DNA from: a virus
Length of the DNA: 21,770 nucleotides
Strand: one strand, 5' to 3'
Virus record (IMG/VR): IMGVR_UViG_3300005915_001256
Span: 1-21,770 of that record
Under the pieces are notes generated by a model, which had not been told where the DNA came from, did not search any database, and saw only the letters and a list, made by a program, of their open reading frames with translations. Positions 1 through 7,127 of this stretch are shown in pieces (within the stretch, counting starts at the first letter, position 1; the number at the start of each line of letters is the position of its first letter). A program made the translations under genes and the position numbers.

Positions 1-836
1 CTGCTGGTGCTATATATGCTATTGGTCGTTCTGCTGGTGGGGAGAAAAAGGCTGCTGGTGGGGAGAAAAAGGCTGCTGACGGTGCAGGAGGTGGTGAGGG
101 TACTGGCGATGAGGCTGAAAGTACTACCAAGCCTGTAGAGCATACGCACAGTAAACCTGATTTATCTCCGGGGGTTACTAAGCCTGTTAGCACACCTAAG
201 AACTCTGGTATTAAAGTACCGGGTAGCTCTTACGAAAATCCCAAGACAATATCTACAAACGCTCCTCCTCCTGTATCTCTTTCGGGTTCTTCTAATACCA
301 AACCTAATATATTTGTGCGAGATCCTCTCTCTGGGGGTCAGGGCTATTCTGCTAATAAGCTGACGGTTCCTACGGTGCCTGGAGTGGCCACTAATGAAAA
401 TAAGGATACACCTAGTCCTAAATTTGAGCGTAAGAATTATATGAAAAATAAATCCCTAACAGAAGATGAAGAAGTTGAGAAGGCCATTCCTAACGAAGTA
501 AAGGGTCCTATGGATATAGATTTAGACGGACAGACACATAGAGTTCTTGGTTCTTATACAAATATCAATGGCGAATTGTGCTATGCTGTTGCTCATAAGA
601 AGCACGGTCTTGTGCAGATGAAGGCAGATAGAGTACCTAGTGATATGGCCAAAGGTCTAATGCCTGTTATCGATGCTGCTCTGTATAAAGCAGGTTCCTT
701 GCCTACTGATGATTCCGACACTGAGAGGTTGTCTGGTAAAAATCACATGGGTGAGGGGGGCGGTTGGCCATCTCAGTCTCACGACTCCACTAAGCGTAGA
801 ATAATGGCTCGTATGGCTCCTAAGAAAGGCCGATAA
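1..836 (+). CDS. Hypothetical protein, 5' end cut off by the window
   Basis: The frame is open from base 3, so the gene starts left of the window. A GTG at 315 is in frame but has coding sequence running straight through it and is unlikely to be the start. The visible part begins with a low-complexity Ala/Gly/Glu/Lys stretch that includes a duplicated 7-residue unit, then a Pro/Thr/Ser-rich linker to about base 430. A more ordered part follows (bases 430-700) with a possible small beta domain around HRVLGSY and CYAVAHKKHGL, and then a basic tail ending APKKGR. It contains NKSL and EKAI, the K-S/A pattern common in its neighbours. The stop overlaps the amidase start (TAATG), so the two are probably translationally coupled. 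I recognise no family. Its place beside portal and amidase suggests a head or packaging-region protein, by context only. Confidence 0.8.
   Translation, partial: AGAIYAIGRSAGGEKKAAGGEKKAADGAGGGEGTGDEAESTTKPVEHTHSKPDLSPGVTKPVSTPKNSGIKVPGSSYENPKTISTNAPPPVSLSGSSNTKPNIFVRDPLSGGQGYSANKLTVPTVPGVATNENKDTPSPKFERKNYMKNKSLTEDEEVEKAIPNEVKGPMDIDLDGQTHRVLGSYTNINGELCYAVAHKKHGLVQMKADRVPSDMAKGLMPVIDAALYKAGSLPTDDSDTERLSGKNHMGEGGGWPSQSHDSTKRRIMARMAPKKGR
31..72 (+). repeat. Perfect 21-bp tandem duplication inside the first gene
   Basis: Two identical 21-base units (31-51 and 52-72) begin CTGCTGGTGGGG and end AAAAAGG; six more bases of a third copy follow. The unit length is a multiple of three, so the protein gains the 7-residue unit AGGEKKA twice. 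It lies in a low-complexity linker and could vary in copy number by replication slippage. Confidence 0.9.
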
Positions 837-1711
837 TGCAATATAAGGAGTGGTATGATCTGATACAGATTGAAGATGTTATAGAGACATTAGAGGGCCA
901 TTCTTGGGATAGAATTAGACGTATCGATCCTGACACCTACGAAAAAGCTGAAGAGGCTGGTAAGATTCAAGGTGAAGGTAGAGTTTGGGGTAAAAGAGGG
1001 CTAGGCAGTATAGACAAAGTAGTGGTACACCAAACTGCTGGTGAGGGTAGGTTGGAGGCTTTTAACAAGTACCACACTGGCCCTAATCACATCAGTATTT
1101 ATGGATTGCCTAAATTAGCATACCATTTCTATATACCTTACGAGAGAGATAGGTTCACAGGTCAGTCACTTGTTTATAAAGTAAACGCATTAGATGACTT
1201 GACCTATCATTGTAAAGGTGCTAATAGAACTGCTATTGGAGTTGTAGTTGAGGGTGCTCTCCATTCTCCTTATTGGAGAGGAGGCAGAAGACACCCTACA
1301 GATATGCAGATGAATGCTCTTAGAGGCATTTGGTTGTATCTAAAGGAAACGTTTAAGTGGGATACTGGAAGACATTTGTACAGTCATTCTCACTTTGGTA
1401 AGCCTGCTTGTCCTGGAGAAGTTATAGAGAAGTGGGTTCGTTCTATGAGAATGGGAACTGTATACTCTTTTAATACTATCGGAGAAGTTCAAAGGGTATT
1501 ACAAGAGTTAGGGTTCTATGATGGTGATATAGATGGTATGTATGGCCCTATAACTAGAAGGGCTGTAGCTTTGTTTGAGAATAGATATAAGGAATATGGG
1601 TTAACTCCTGACGGTTATTGGGATGATGTAACAGCAGATATGTTACAAAAAGTGTGGAATGGGCATATAAATGGTGAATCCGTTTTGGAGGCTATAAATG
1701 AAAAGGGCTAG
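836..1711 (+). CDS. N-acetylmuramoyl-L-alanine amidase (endolysin-type) with C-terminal peptidoglycan-binding domain
   Basis: Predicted zinc enzyme that cuts the bond between N-acetylmuramic acid and L-alanine in peptidoglycan. Residues 58-200 match the Amidase_2 / T7-lysozyme fold. The likely zinc ligands are H65 (in VVVHQTA), H184 (in YSHSHFGK) and C192 (in ACPGE); the H-C spacing of eight equals that of T7 lysozyme. Y97 in AYHFY and K189 are candidates for the catalytic Tyr and Lys. Residues 212-275 look like a PG_binding_1 domain, with VQRVLQELGFYDGDIDGMYG and then a TRRAVALFE helix. The first 57 residues are unassigned. There is no signal peptide or membrane segment, so export would need a holin or another route. 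The gene lies between the first gene and the portal, about 17 kb from the membrane-protein cassette. It could be the lysis enzyme or a virion-associated cell-wall enzyme. The ATG overlaps the upstream stop, with AAAGG just before it. Confidence 0.93.
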   Translation: MQYKEWYDLIQIEDVIETLEGHSWDRIRRIDPDTYEKAEEAGKIQGEGRVWGKRGLGSIDKVVVHQTAGEGRLEAFNKYHTGPNHISIYGLPKLAYHFYIPYERDRFTGQSLVYKVNALDDLTYHCKGANRTAIGVVVEGALHSPYWRGGRRHPTDMQMNALRGIWLYLKETFKWDTGRHLYSHSHFGKPACPGEVIEKWVRSMRMGTVYSFNTIGEVQRVLQELGFYDGDIDGMYGPITRRAVALFENRYKEYGLTPDGYWDDVTADMLQKVWNGHINGESVLEAINEKG

Positions 1712-3401
1712 TTTAGGTTTTGCTTCTGATCACGAGGATGGTGGGGGAGATTATTCTAGTCATTTAGACGTGTTACATAACATGGCTGATGAGTGGCGTC
1801 ACCTGCAAAAAGGCTGGAAAAAGATGCCTGCTGGCGGCCCTGCTAGGCAGCCAAGATCTATAGTTAACGATCCTCTAGCGCTCACATACTCTCAGGGATA
1901 TAAAGAGCGAAGGTCTACTCCCAACTTTTCTATGTTGCGTAGGCTCGCTCATCAAGTAGCTTTGGTTGCTGCTATCCATAATACAAGAATCATGCAGGTA
2001 GCGTCATTCTGTCAGCCATACGCCAGAACTAAGCAGTTTGGGTTTGAGCTTAAGTTCAAGGATACTGACACTGTGATGACGGAGTCGGATAAGCGATTTG
2101 CTAAGGATTTATCCGAGTACATCATGTCCTGTGGTCGTCCTGGGGAGTCTTCTTTCGCCGGTCGTAGAGACAATTTCGAAGACTTCACTAAAAAGGTAAT
2201 CAGAGATAGGCTGGTTTTCGATCAAGCTACATTCGAGATCATCCCCACTAGAAGGGGATTACCTTTTGAGTTTATTCCTGTAGATGCTGCTACTGTTAGA
2301 ATCGCTGCGGAAGATTTAACTACCGCCAACAAACTACGCGAAAAGTTGATGGGGCAAGGATTTCATGGGATGATTAGGGACGAGCCTTGGGCTCCCTCTT
2401 TTGAGCCTCCTACTAACGGAAATAGGATTACGCATGTTCAGCTTATTAGGGGTCAGATTGAGAATATTTATTATGAAGGAGAGTTGGGTTTTTGTATCGC
2501 CAATCCCCGTTCAGACATTTATGCTAATGGCTATGGATATTCTGAGCTAGAGCAGCTAATCACGATTATTACTTCTCATCTACATGCAGAAGAATATAAC
2601 CGTAGAGTATTCATGCAGGGATCAGCTCCTAAAGGCATCTTAAACATTAAAGGGGATAACATTCCTCCTGAGATGTTAGAGTCTTTTAAGAGGCAGTGGC
2701 ATGCGATGGTTACAGGTGTAGAGAACGCTTGGAAGACTCCTGTACTACAAGCTGATTCTGTTGAGTATAATAGTATTCAAAACACTAACCAGGAAATGGA
2801 ATATAACCTTTGGTTGGAGTATCTTACCAAGATCATCACCGCTGTGTACCTTATTGATCCTGCAGAGATTAACTTCGATATTGCTGCTCCTGCTTCTGGT
2901 AATCCAATGTTTGAGTCCACGGGTGAGTGGAAGATTAAGAAGTCTAGGGATAGGGGCTTGAGGCCTTTGTTGAGATTCTATGCTTCCTGTATTAATGAAC
3001 ATATCATAGACAAGATCGATCCCAGGTTTCACATAGTATTTGTAGGTCTTGATGAGCTTTCAGATAAAGAAAGAATCGAACTAAGACAGCAGCAAGTACA
3101 GACGTTTAAGACTCTTAATGAAGTAAGAGACGAAGAGGGACTAGAAGCAATCGACGACGGTGACGTAGTGCTGAATCCCGCTTATCTGCAGTATGTGCAG
3201 ATGCAACAAGAACAGAAGGCGATGGAACAGCAACAGGGTGAAGAAGGAGATCCTCAGGCAGAAGGGGAGCAACAAGGAGGTGGTGGGGCACCTCAAGAGG
3301 AAGCACCTGCTAAGGAAGCGCCTCCAGAAGAGGAGCAAGGTGCTATGTCTCCTGCTGATATGCATAATTTGCCTGTGTATAAGAGTGGGCTAATTATATA
3401 A
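1698..3401 (+). CDS. Portal protein
   Basis: Forms the dodecameric ring at the capsid vertex through which DNA enters and to which the neck attaches (family knowledge). The 567-residue protein has the signature of HK97/SPP1-type portals: GYGYSELEQL at 277-286, a helix with EEYNRRVFMQGSAPKGIL at 298-315, the FKRQWHAMVTG stretch followed by TPVLQ, and later the helix leading into ITAVYLIDPAEINF. After about residue 495 it becomes a Gln/Glu/Pro/Gly-rich tail, probably disordered, ending in VYKSGLII. The ATG lies 14 bases inside the amidase gene with GGAG at 1687-1690 as a well-placed ribosome-binding site. The stop overlaps the next start (TAATG). Confidence 0.92.
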   Translation: MKRASLGFASDHEDGGGDYSSHLDVLHNMADEWRHLQKGWKKMPAGGPARQPRSIVNDPLALTYSQGYKERRSTPNFSMLRRLAHQVALVAAIHNTRIMQVASFCQPYARTKQFGFELKFKDTDTVMTESDKRFAKDLSEYIMSCGRPGESSFAGRRDNFEDFTKKVIRDRLVFDQATFEIIPTRRGLPFEFIPVDAATVRIAAEDLTTANKLREKLMGQGFHGMIRDEPWAPSFEPPTNGNRITHVQLIRGQIENIYYEGELGFCIANPRSDIYANGYGYSELEQLITIITSHLHAEEYNRRVFMQGSAPKGILNIKGDNIPPEMLESFKRQWHAMVTGVENAWKTPVLQADSVEYNSIQNTNQEMEYNLWLEYLTKIITAVYLIDPAEINFDIAAPASGNPMFESTGEWKIKKSRDRGLRPLLRFYASCINEHIIDKIDPRFHIVFVGLDELSDKERIELRQQQVQTFKTLNEVRDEEGLEAIDDGDVVLNPAYLQYVQMQQEQKAMEQQQGEEGDPQAEGEQQGGGGAPQEEAPAKEAPPEEEQGAMSPADMHNLPVYKSGLII

Positions 3402-4840
3402 TGGATGCAAAAATAGCCATTTTAGCGATGGGAGTAAAGCTAGGTAAGGTGAGCAAGGTCCAGGCTCTGTCTGCTTTGAGTATTAAGCAGAAGAAAGAGT
3501 TTATGGATATGCTCAATAGTAAGAAAATGTTTGGTCAGTCTATGTGGAAAGGTGGCATTGCTCCTTCGGAAGGTGAGTTGTCTGTAGAAGACTTGATGGC
3601 TTTTGTGCCTTCTGAGAGTGTGCGAAACAGTTTTCTGAGAGGACCCAACCAGGAACCTCTTAACAAGCCCAGTAAAGCTCCTTACAATCAAGGACCACAG
3701 CCTGATGCAGTACTGGACGATCCTTTAGTGAGAAAGTCTATGGAGGCTAGAGGATTTGTGAATATAGGAGGAGACTACGCTCATATAGATCACGATCCAT
3801 TAGACCAGGATTCTGGTAGGTTTGATCACTGGAGTGCTGGAGAGCATAAGGCTGCGGCTATCAAGTTTTCAAGAGAGGCTGATAAGTTAGATGCTGCTAG
3901 AGACAAGGTAAAGACTCAGAATGGTGGATCTGATTACCACAAAACTAATGCAGCTCTAGCAGAACACGATAGCGATAAACTTAACGATTCGGATAGTTAT
4001 AGGGCAGCGGCTCGTAAACATAGGGTAGCTGCTAAGATTAAAGGGCTTTCAAAGTCAGGAGATAATAAGATGGAAGATGTTTTGGTTAAGGCATGTAAGA
4101 GCTGTAGTTCTGCTAAGCATGAAAAAGGTTTTGAGGATACGGTACCTGGGGAGAAGTTAGAGAAGACAAAAGACATTCTTGTAGAGAAGTCTTGGCCTTT
4201 CAACGCAGAGAAGAGAACCGTCAATGCAGCCAACGCTTCTATGAAGAAGCAAGCTAAAGAGGGTTCTTTAAACGACCAGAATAGGGGGGATTACGATAGG
4301 ATCATTAGTGCAGCCTCAAAGGGACCAAAAGATAGGCCTCCTATGTCTAAAGGATATAAAGAAGCTATAGCGTTATTAAAAGGAGAGCCTATAGACTATG
4401 CTAAAGACATTCTTGTAGAGAAGTCTTCTGAGGCATATTGGCGAGGACAGGGAGATCAAGCTAAAGCCTCCCCTGTTAAAGGGAATAGGCATGTAGCCAA
4501 CACAGCTGCTAAAATAGCCGCAGAGACTTGGGGAGAAGACCATCCTACTACTCTGGCTATGAAGGAGAAGGCTGAGGGTCTTATGGCTGATCACAAAGAA
4601 GCAAAGAGTATGCCAGCAAAGAGAGGGTTTTTTAGTAGGTCTATTGAGGCTAATGCTGAGGCCCAGCGTTTGGGTACTATCAGTTCTCTTACGCCTGCGC
4701 AGGGGATGAGCAAGTCTGTTAACGATAGTATCAATCTCAGGTTCCAGGACGATAGAGTGGAACAGGAGCGTTTTGCTAAGGCACGCCAGGAGTATTACAA
4801 CTCCGGTGTTAACTGGCATGAAGACGATTTACTTAAATAA
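3401..4840 (+). CDS. Hypothetical protein, probable internal head protein with repeated DILVEKS motif
   Basis: 479 residues, not recognised. It is mostly hydrophilic and helical, with a His/Asp-rich stretch (GGDYAHIDHDPLDQD, then EHKAAAIKF) near residues 124-160. The motif KDILVEKS occurs twice, 78 residues apart, encoded by an identical 25-base sequence. Further K-S/A sites are LVRKSM, LSKSG, LVKACKS and MSKSV. The start shares its A with the portal stop and I see no good Shine-Dalgarno before it, so it probably depends on reinitiation after the portal. Position directly after the portal is typical of minor capsid, internal or injected proteins. The many K-S sites suggest processing by the phage protease. 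Function is otherwise unknown. Confidence 0.85.
   Translation: MDAKIAILAMGVKLGKVSKVQALSALSIKQKKEFMDMLNSKKMFGQSMWKGGIAPSEGELSVEDLMAFVPSESVRNSFLRGPNQEPLNKPSKAPYNQGPQPDAVLDDPLVRKSMEARGFVNIGGDYAHIDHDPLDQDSGRFDHWSAGEHKAAAIKFSREADKLDAARDKVKTQNGGSDYHKTNAALAEHDSDKLNDSDSYRAAARKHRVAAKIKGLSKSGDNKMEDVLVKACKSCSSAKHEKGFEDTVPGEKLEKTKDILVEKSWPFNAEKRTVNAANASMKKQAKEGSLNDQNRGDYDRIISAASKGPKDRPPMSKGYKEAIALLKGEPIDYAKDILVEKSSEAYWRGQGDQAKASPVKGNRHVANTAAKIAAETWGEDHPTTLAMKEKAEGLMADHKEAKSMPAKRGFFSRSIEANAEAQRLGTISSLTPAQGMSKSVNDSINLRFQDDRVEQERFAKARQEYYNSGVNWHEDDLLK
4169..4427 (+). repeat. Pair of identical 25-bp direct repeats encoding KDILVEKS
   Basis: The same 25 bases occur at 4169-4193 and 4403-4427 (starting AAAGACATTCTTG, ending AGAAGTCTT). 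The offset of 234 bases is exactly 78 codons, so both are read in the same frame. Exact conservation at DNA level suggests a recent duplication or conversion of this short segment; the sequence between the copies is not obviously repeated. Confidence 0.92.
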
Positions 4841-4849
4841 GGAATTAAT

Positions 4850-5815
4850 ATGATCACAAATAAGCCATTAAAACGAACTCTCAATAAGACCGTAGTTGCA
4901 GCTACCCAGGATGCTAAGCCTGAGAAGCTTACCAAGTCTGTTCAGGATATTTTCAGAGATAACTTGAGTAGGACTATGCCAGATGATGATTACTCTCTGG
5001 ATGCGTTCTGTAAGTCTATACCTATACCAGAGGATCACCAGAAGGTTCTCAGGGACGGTACGCCTACTCATGCGCTACCTGCTGCTGTAAAAAAGAAGTT
5101 ACCACAGTACTATGTTGCCGCCGTTAATGGGGTAAAGGAGTTGGAGTCTAGCCCGGCTAACGACTCTCAAGCAAGCGATATTAGCCATTTTGCGGTAGGC
5201 ATAAAAGAGCACCTCGATGGTCTTACTGACGTTAAGAACAGCGAGAAAATCCGTGCTGGTAACGATAGTAGATATGCTGAACAGGCTGAGCACGGTAATG
5301 ATATTGTACCGGAAGCTGCTCGTCCCCTCGATGTGAATGGGAATATGCGTAAGGCAGCCCCTGCTCCAGAGCACGAATCTGAAGCTTATCACGAAGCTGA
5401 GATGTCTAAACATGAGCAAGCTCAAAAGCATTCTACTGATTTTGTGGTTAAGCTTCATCAAGCGCTAAAGGGCGAGAAGCATTATGGAGGTAAGGATGGT
5501 TTTGGAGAGAAGATTAACGAGGTTCTAAGGCAACACCACGAGGACCACCAAGCTGCTTGGGGTACTCATCTCGATGAGGTGAGTAAGAGTGCCGATGCCG
5601 GTAACTTGAAAGACTCCCACGATGCCCTAGTAGGAGAGTTGGAAAAGGCTGCTCGCAGGTTCCGAACTACTGCTCACAGAGCCGGTTCACGAGGATCTTC
5701 TTCAGCTAATAGAGCTGGGGTAGCTGCTGGTGGCCAAACTAAATACATTAACCCTCAGAAAGTAGCTGCTGCCAAGAGAATGTCCGCTCTAGGCGCTGGA
5801 AAGAAGACAGCTTAA
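4850..5815 (+). CDS. Hypothetical His-rich helical protein with basic C-terminal tail
   Basis: 321 residues, not recognised. The N-terminal half is mixed charge with LTKSVQDIF and CKSIPIPED. Residues about 170-250 are strongly helical and rich in His, Glu and Ala (spaced His as in EAYHEAEMSKHEQAQKH and RQHHEDHQAAWGTH). The last 60 residues are rich in Arg, Ser, Gly and Ala and end in a basic KRMSALGAGKKTA tail, which would suit contact with DNA. The ribosome-binding site AAGGA overlaps the upstream stop. It also carries EVSKSA, MRKAAP and LEKAAR sites. Probably a virion-internal protein, by context and composition only. Confidence 0.83.
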   Translation: MITNKPLKRTLNKTVVAATQDAKPEKLTKSVQDIFRDNLSRTMPDDDYSLDAFCKSIPIPEDHQKVLRDGTPTHALPAAVKKKLPQYYVAAVNGVKELESSPANDSQASDISHFAVGIKEHLDGLTDVKNSEKIRAGNDSRYAEQAEHGNDIVPEAARPLDVNGNMRKAAPAPEHESEAYHEAEMSKHEQAQKHSTDFVVKLHQALKGEKHYGGKDGFGEKINEVLRQHHEDHQAAWGTHLDEVSKSADAGNLKDSHDALVGELEKAARRFRTTAHRAGSRGSSSANRAGVAAGGQTKYINPQKVAAAKRMSALGAGKKTA

Positions 5816-7110
5816 TGGCGTCTAACAATCATCCAAATTATGGGTCAAGACCTGCTTTAAAGAGGAACTACGTTAAGGACACTAGTGAAAAGGGTGTTTC
5901 TTTTAGTCTTCCTGGAACGGGAGATAGACCGGGCACACTTTCTGGTACTACAAGGCATATGAACGCTTTGAAGCCTGGGATTAGGTCTAGTGAGCTAAGT
6001 AAGGGAATAGGTACTACTCATTTTGCTGTTATGAACAGTTTAAAGAGTGATGACGGTAAGTGGGATGCAGCTAAGATTAAAGCCAAGGCTACTCCTTTGC
6101 GGGGGTCTAAGGGTCATCCTCTGCTTCCTAATGCTGACGATGAGAAAAACTTGTCTAGAGATAAGCATAAAGAGCTTAAAGGGTGGCACGAAAAGCGAGC
6201 TACCTCAGCCAAGTTAAATATGAATCATGAAGGTGGTGAGTACCACGATATGATGTCTGGTTGGCATGGTAGCGTGGTGGATAAAAAGCAGGGTGAACTT
6301 TCTTCTGGAGATTTAGATATGAATAAGAGTTTAAGTATTGGGGATCACCCTGACGAAGAGATGAAGACTGTTGTGTCTAGGTTTATTGAGCGCGGGACTA
6401 GGCTAGCTCACGCAGACCCAGAGCATCTAAAAGAGGTGCTTGAGGGCCTTCCAGAGGCTGCAGAACTGCCAACTATCTTGATGCAGGCAGATCGGCTACA
6501 CTCTCAGGGCGATATGTACTCTAAAACGGCTCAAGGTGACCCTCTAGACGACGATCAGTCTGGTGACCTTGACGAGAGTAAGGGAGCTTTGGCTGAGCTG
6601 TTAGTGGCCGCTGTGCTGGCTGGAGATAGCTTTCCTATTGAGGATAGCGCAAAAGCTACTATAGTAGACACGATAGGCCACCATCTTATGCAGCCTCCTC
6701 CCCCAGATCCTGGAGAATTTGAGGACCAGGAAGGACAAGAGCCTGTTCAGAAGTCTATTACTACTTGGGCAGATGCTTTTAATATCCTGTATGGGGTAAA
6801 GGCTGATCAAAAGGAGCAAAAGCTACAAAAGGCTGTGGAGTCTGGGCAAGCTATTCCTTTGTCTGATGATGACATTGCTGCATTTCAGCAGATACTGCTG
6901 GATTCTATTGGGTGGCTCAAAGTTCACCACGACAAACATTTTACGGATATCGACGGAGATATCCCAATCGCTCAGGAGCATTTGGATGCGCAAGAAGAGG
7001 ATACAGAGGAGCCTGAGCAGAAAAGCAAAAAAAGTGCTGGACAAAGCGAGAAAGGGCCTGTAAAAAAATCTGTGTGGGATGATGAAGCCCTGTACCTACT
7101 GTTTGACTAA
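5815..7110 (+). CDS. Hypothetical acidic protein, probable internal head protein
   Basis: 431 residues, not recognised. The N-terminal 140 residues are basic and His-containing (for example WHEKRATSAKLNMNHEGGEYH). A helical, acidic middle follows, from DEEMKTVVSRFIERG to about residue 290, then a proline run (QPPPPDPGEFED) and an acidic C-terminal part. K-S sites are MNKSLSI, VQKSITTW, KKSAG and VKKSVW; the last sits 13 residues before the end, and LQKAVES is also present. The ATG shares its A with the upstream TAA, with GGAAAG ahead of it. Spacing and composition link it to the two genes before it and the one after, as one block of probable capsid-internal proteins. Confidence 0.83.
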   Translation: MASNNHPNYGSRPALKRNYVKDTSEKGVSFSLPGTGDRPGTLSGTTRHMNALKPGIRSSELSKGIGTTHFAVMNSLKSDDGKWDAAKIKAKATPLRGSKGHPLLPNADDEKNLSRDKHKELKGWHEKRATSAKLNMNHEGGEYHDMMSGWHGSVVDKKQGELSSGDLDMNKSLSIGDHPDEEMKTVVSRFIERGTRLAHADPEHLKEVLEGLPEAAELPTILMQADRLHSQGDMYSKTAQGDPLDDDQSGDLDESKGALAELLVAAVLAGDSFPIEDSAKATIVDTIGHHLMQPPPPDPGEFEDQEGQEPVQKSITTWADAFNILYGVKADQKEQKLQKAVESGQAIPLSDDDIAAFQQILLDSIGWLKVHHDKHFTDIDGDIPIAQEHLDAQEEDTEEPEQKSKKSAGQSEKGPVKKSVWDDEALYLLFD

Positions 7111-7127
7111 TTTCCAAAGGACACACT

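Noticed and set aside
31-72. CRISPR-like array or regulatory iteron
   Set aside because: Only two contiguous 21-base units without spacers, in frame with a low-complexity protein linker; simple coding duplication explains it.
315-317. GTG at 315 as start of the first gene
   Set aside because: The same frame is open to the left edge and has coding-like composition, so the gene more likely begins outside the window.
4376-4819. 147-codon open frame on the minus strand
   Set aside because: Antisense to the clear + strand gene at 3401-4840, no start signals, low-quality composition; a shadow frame.
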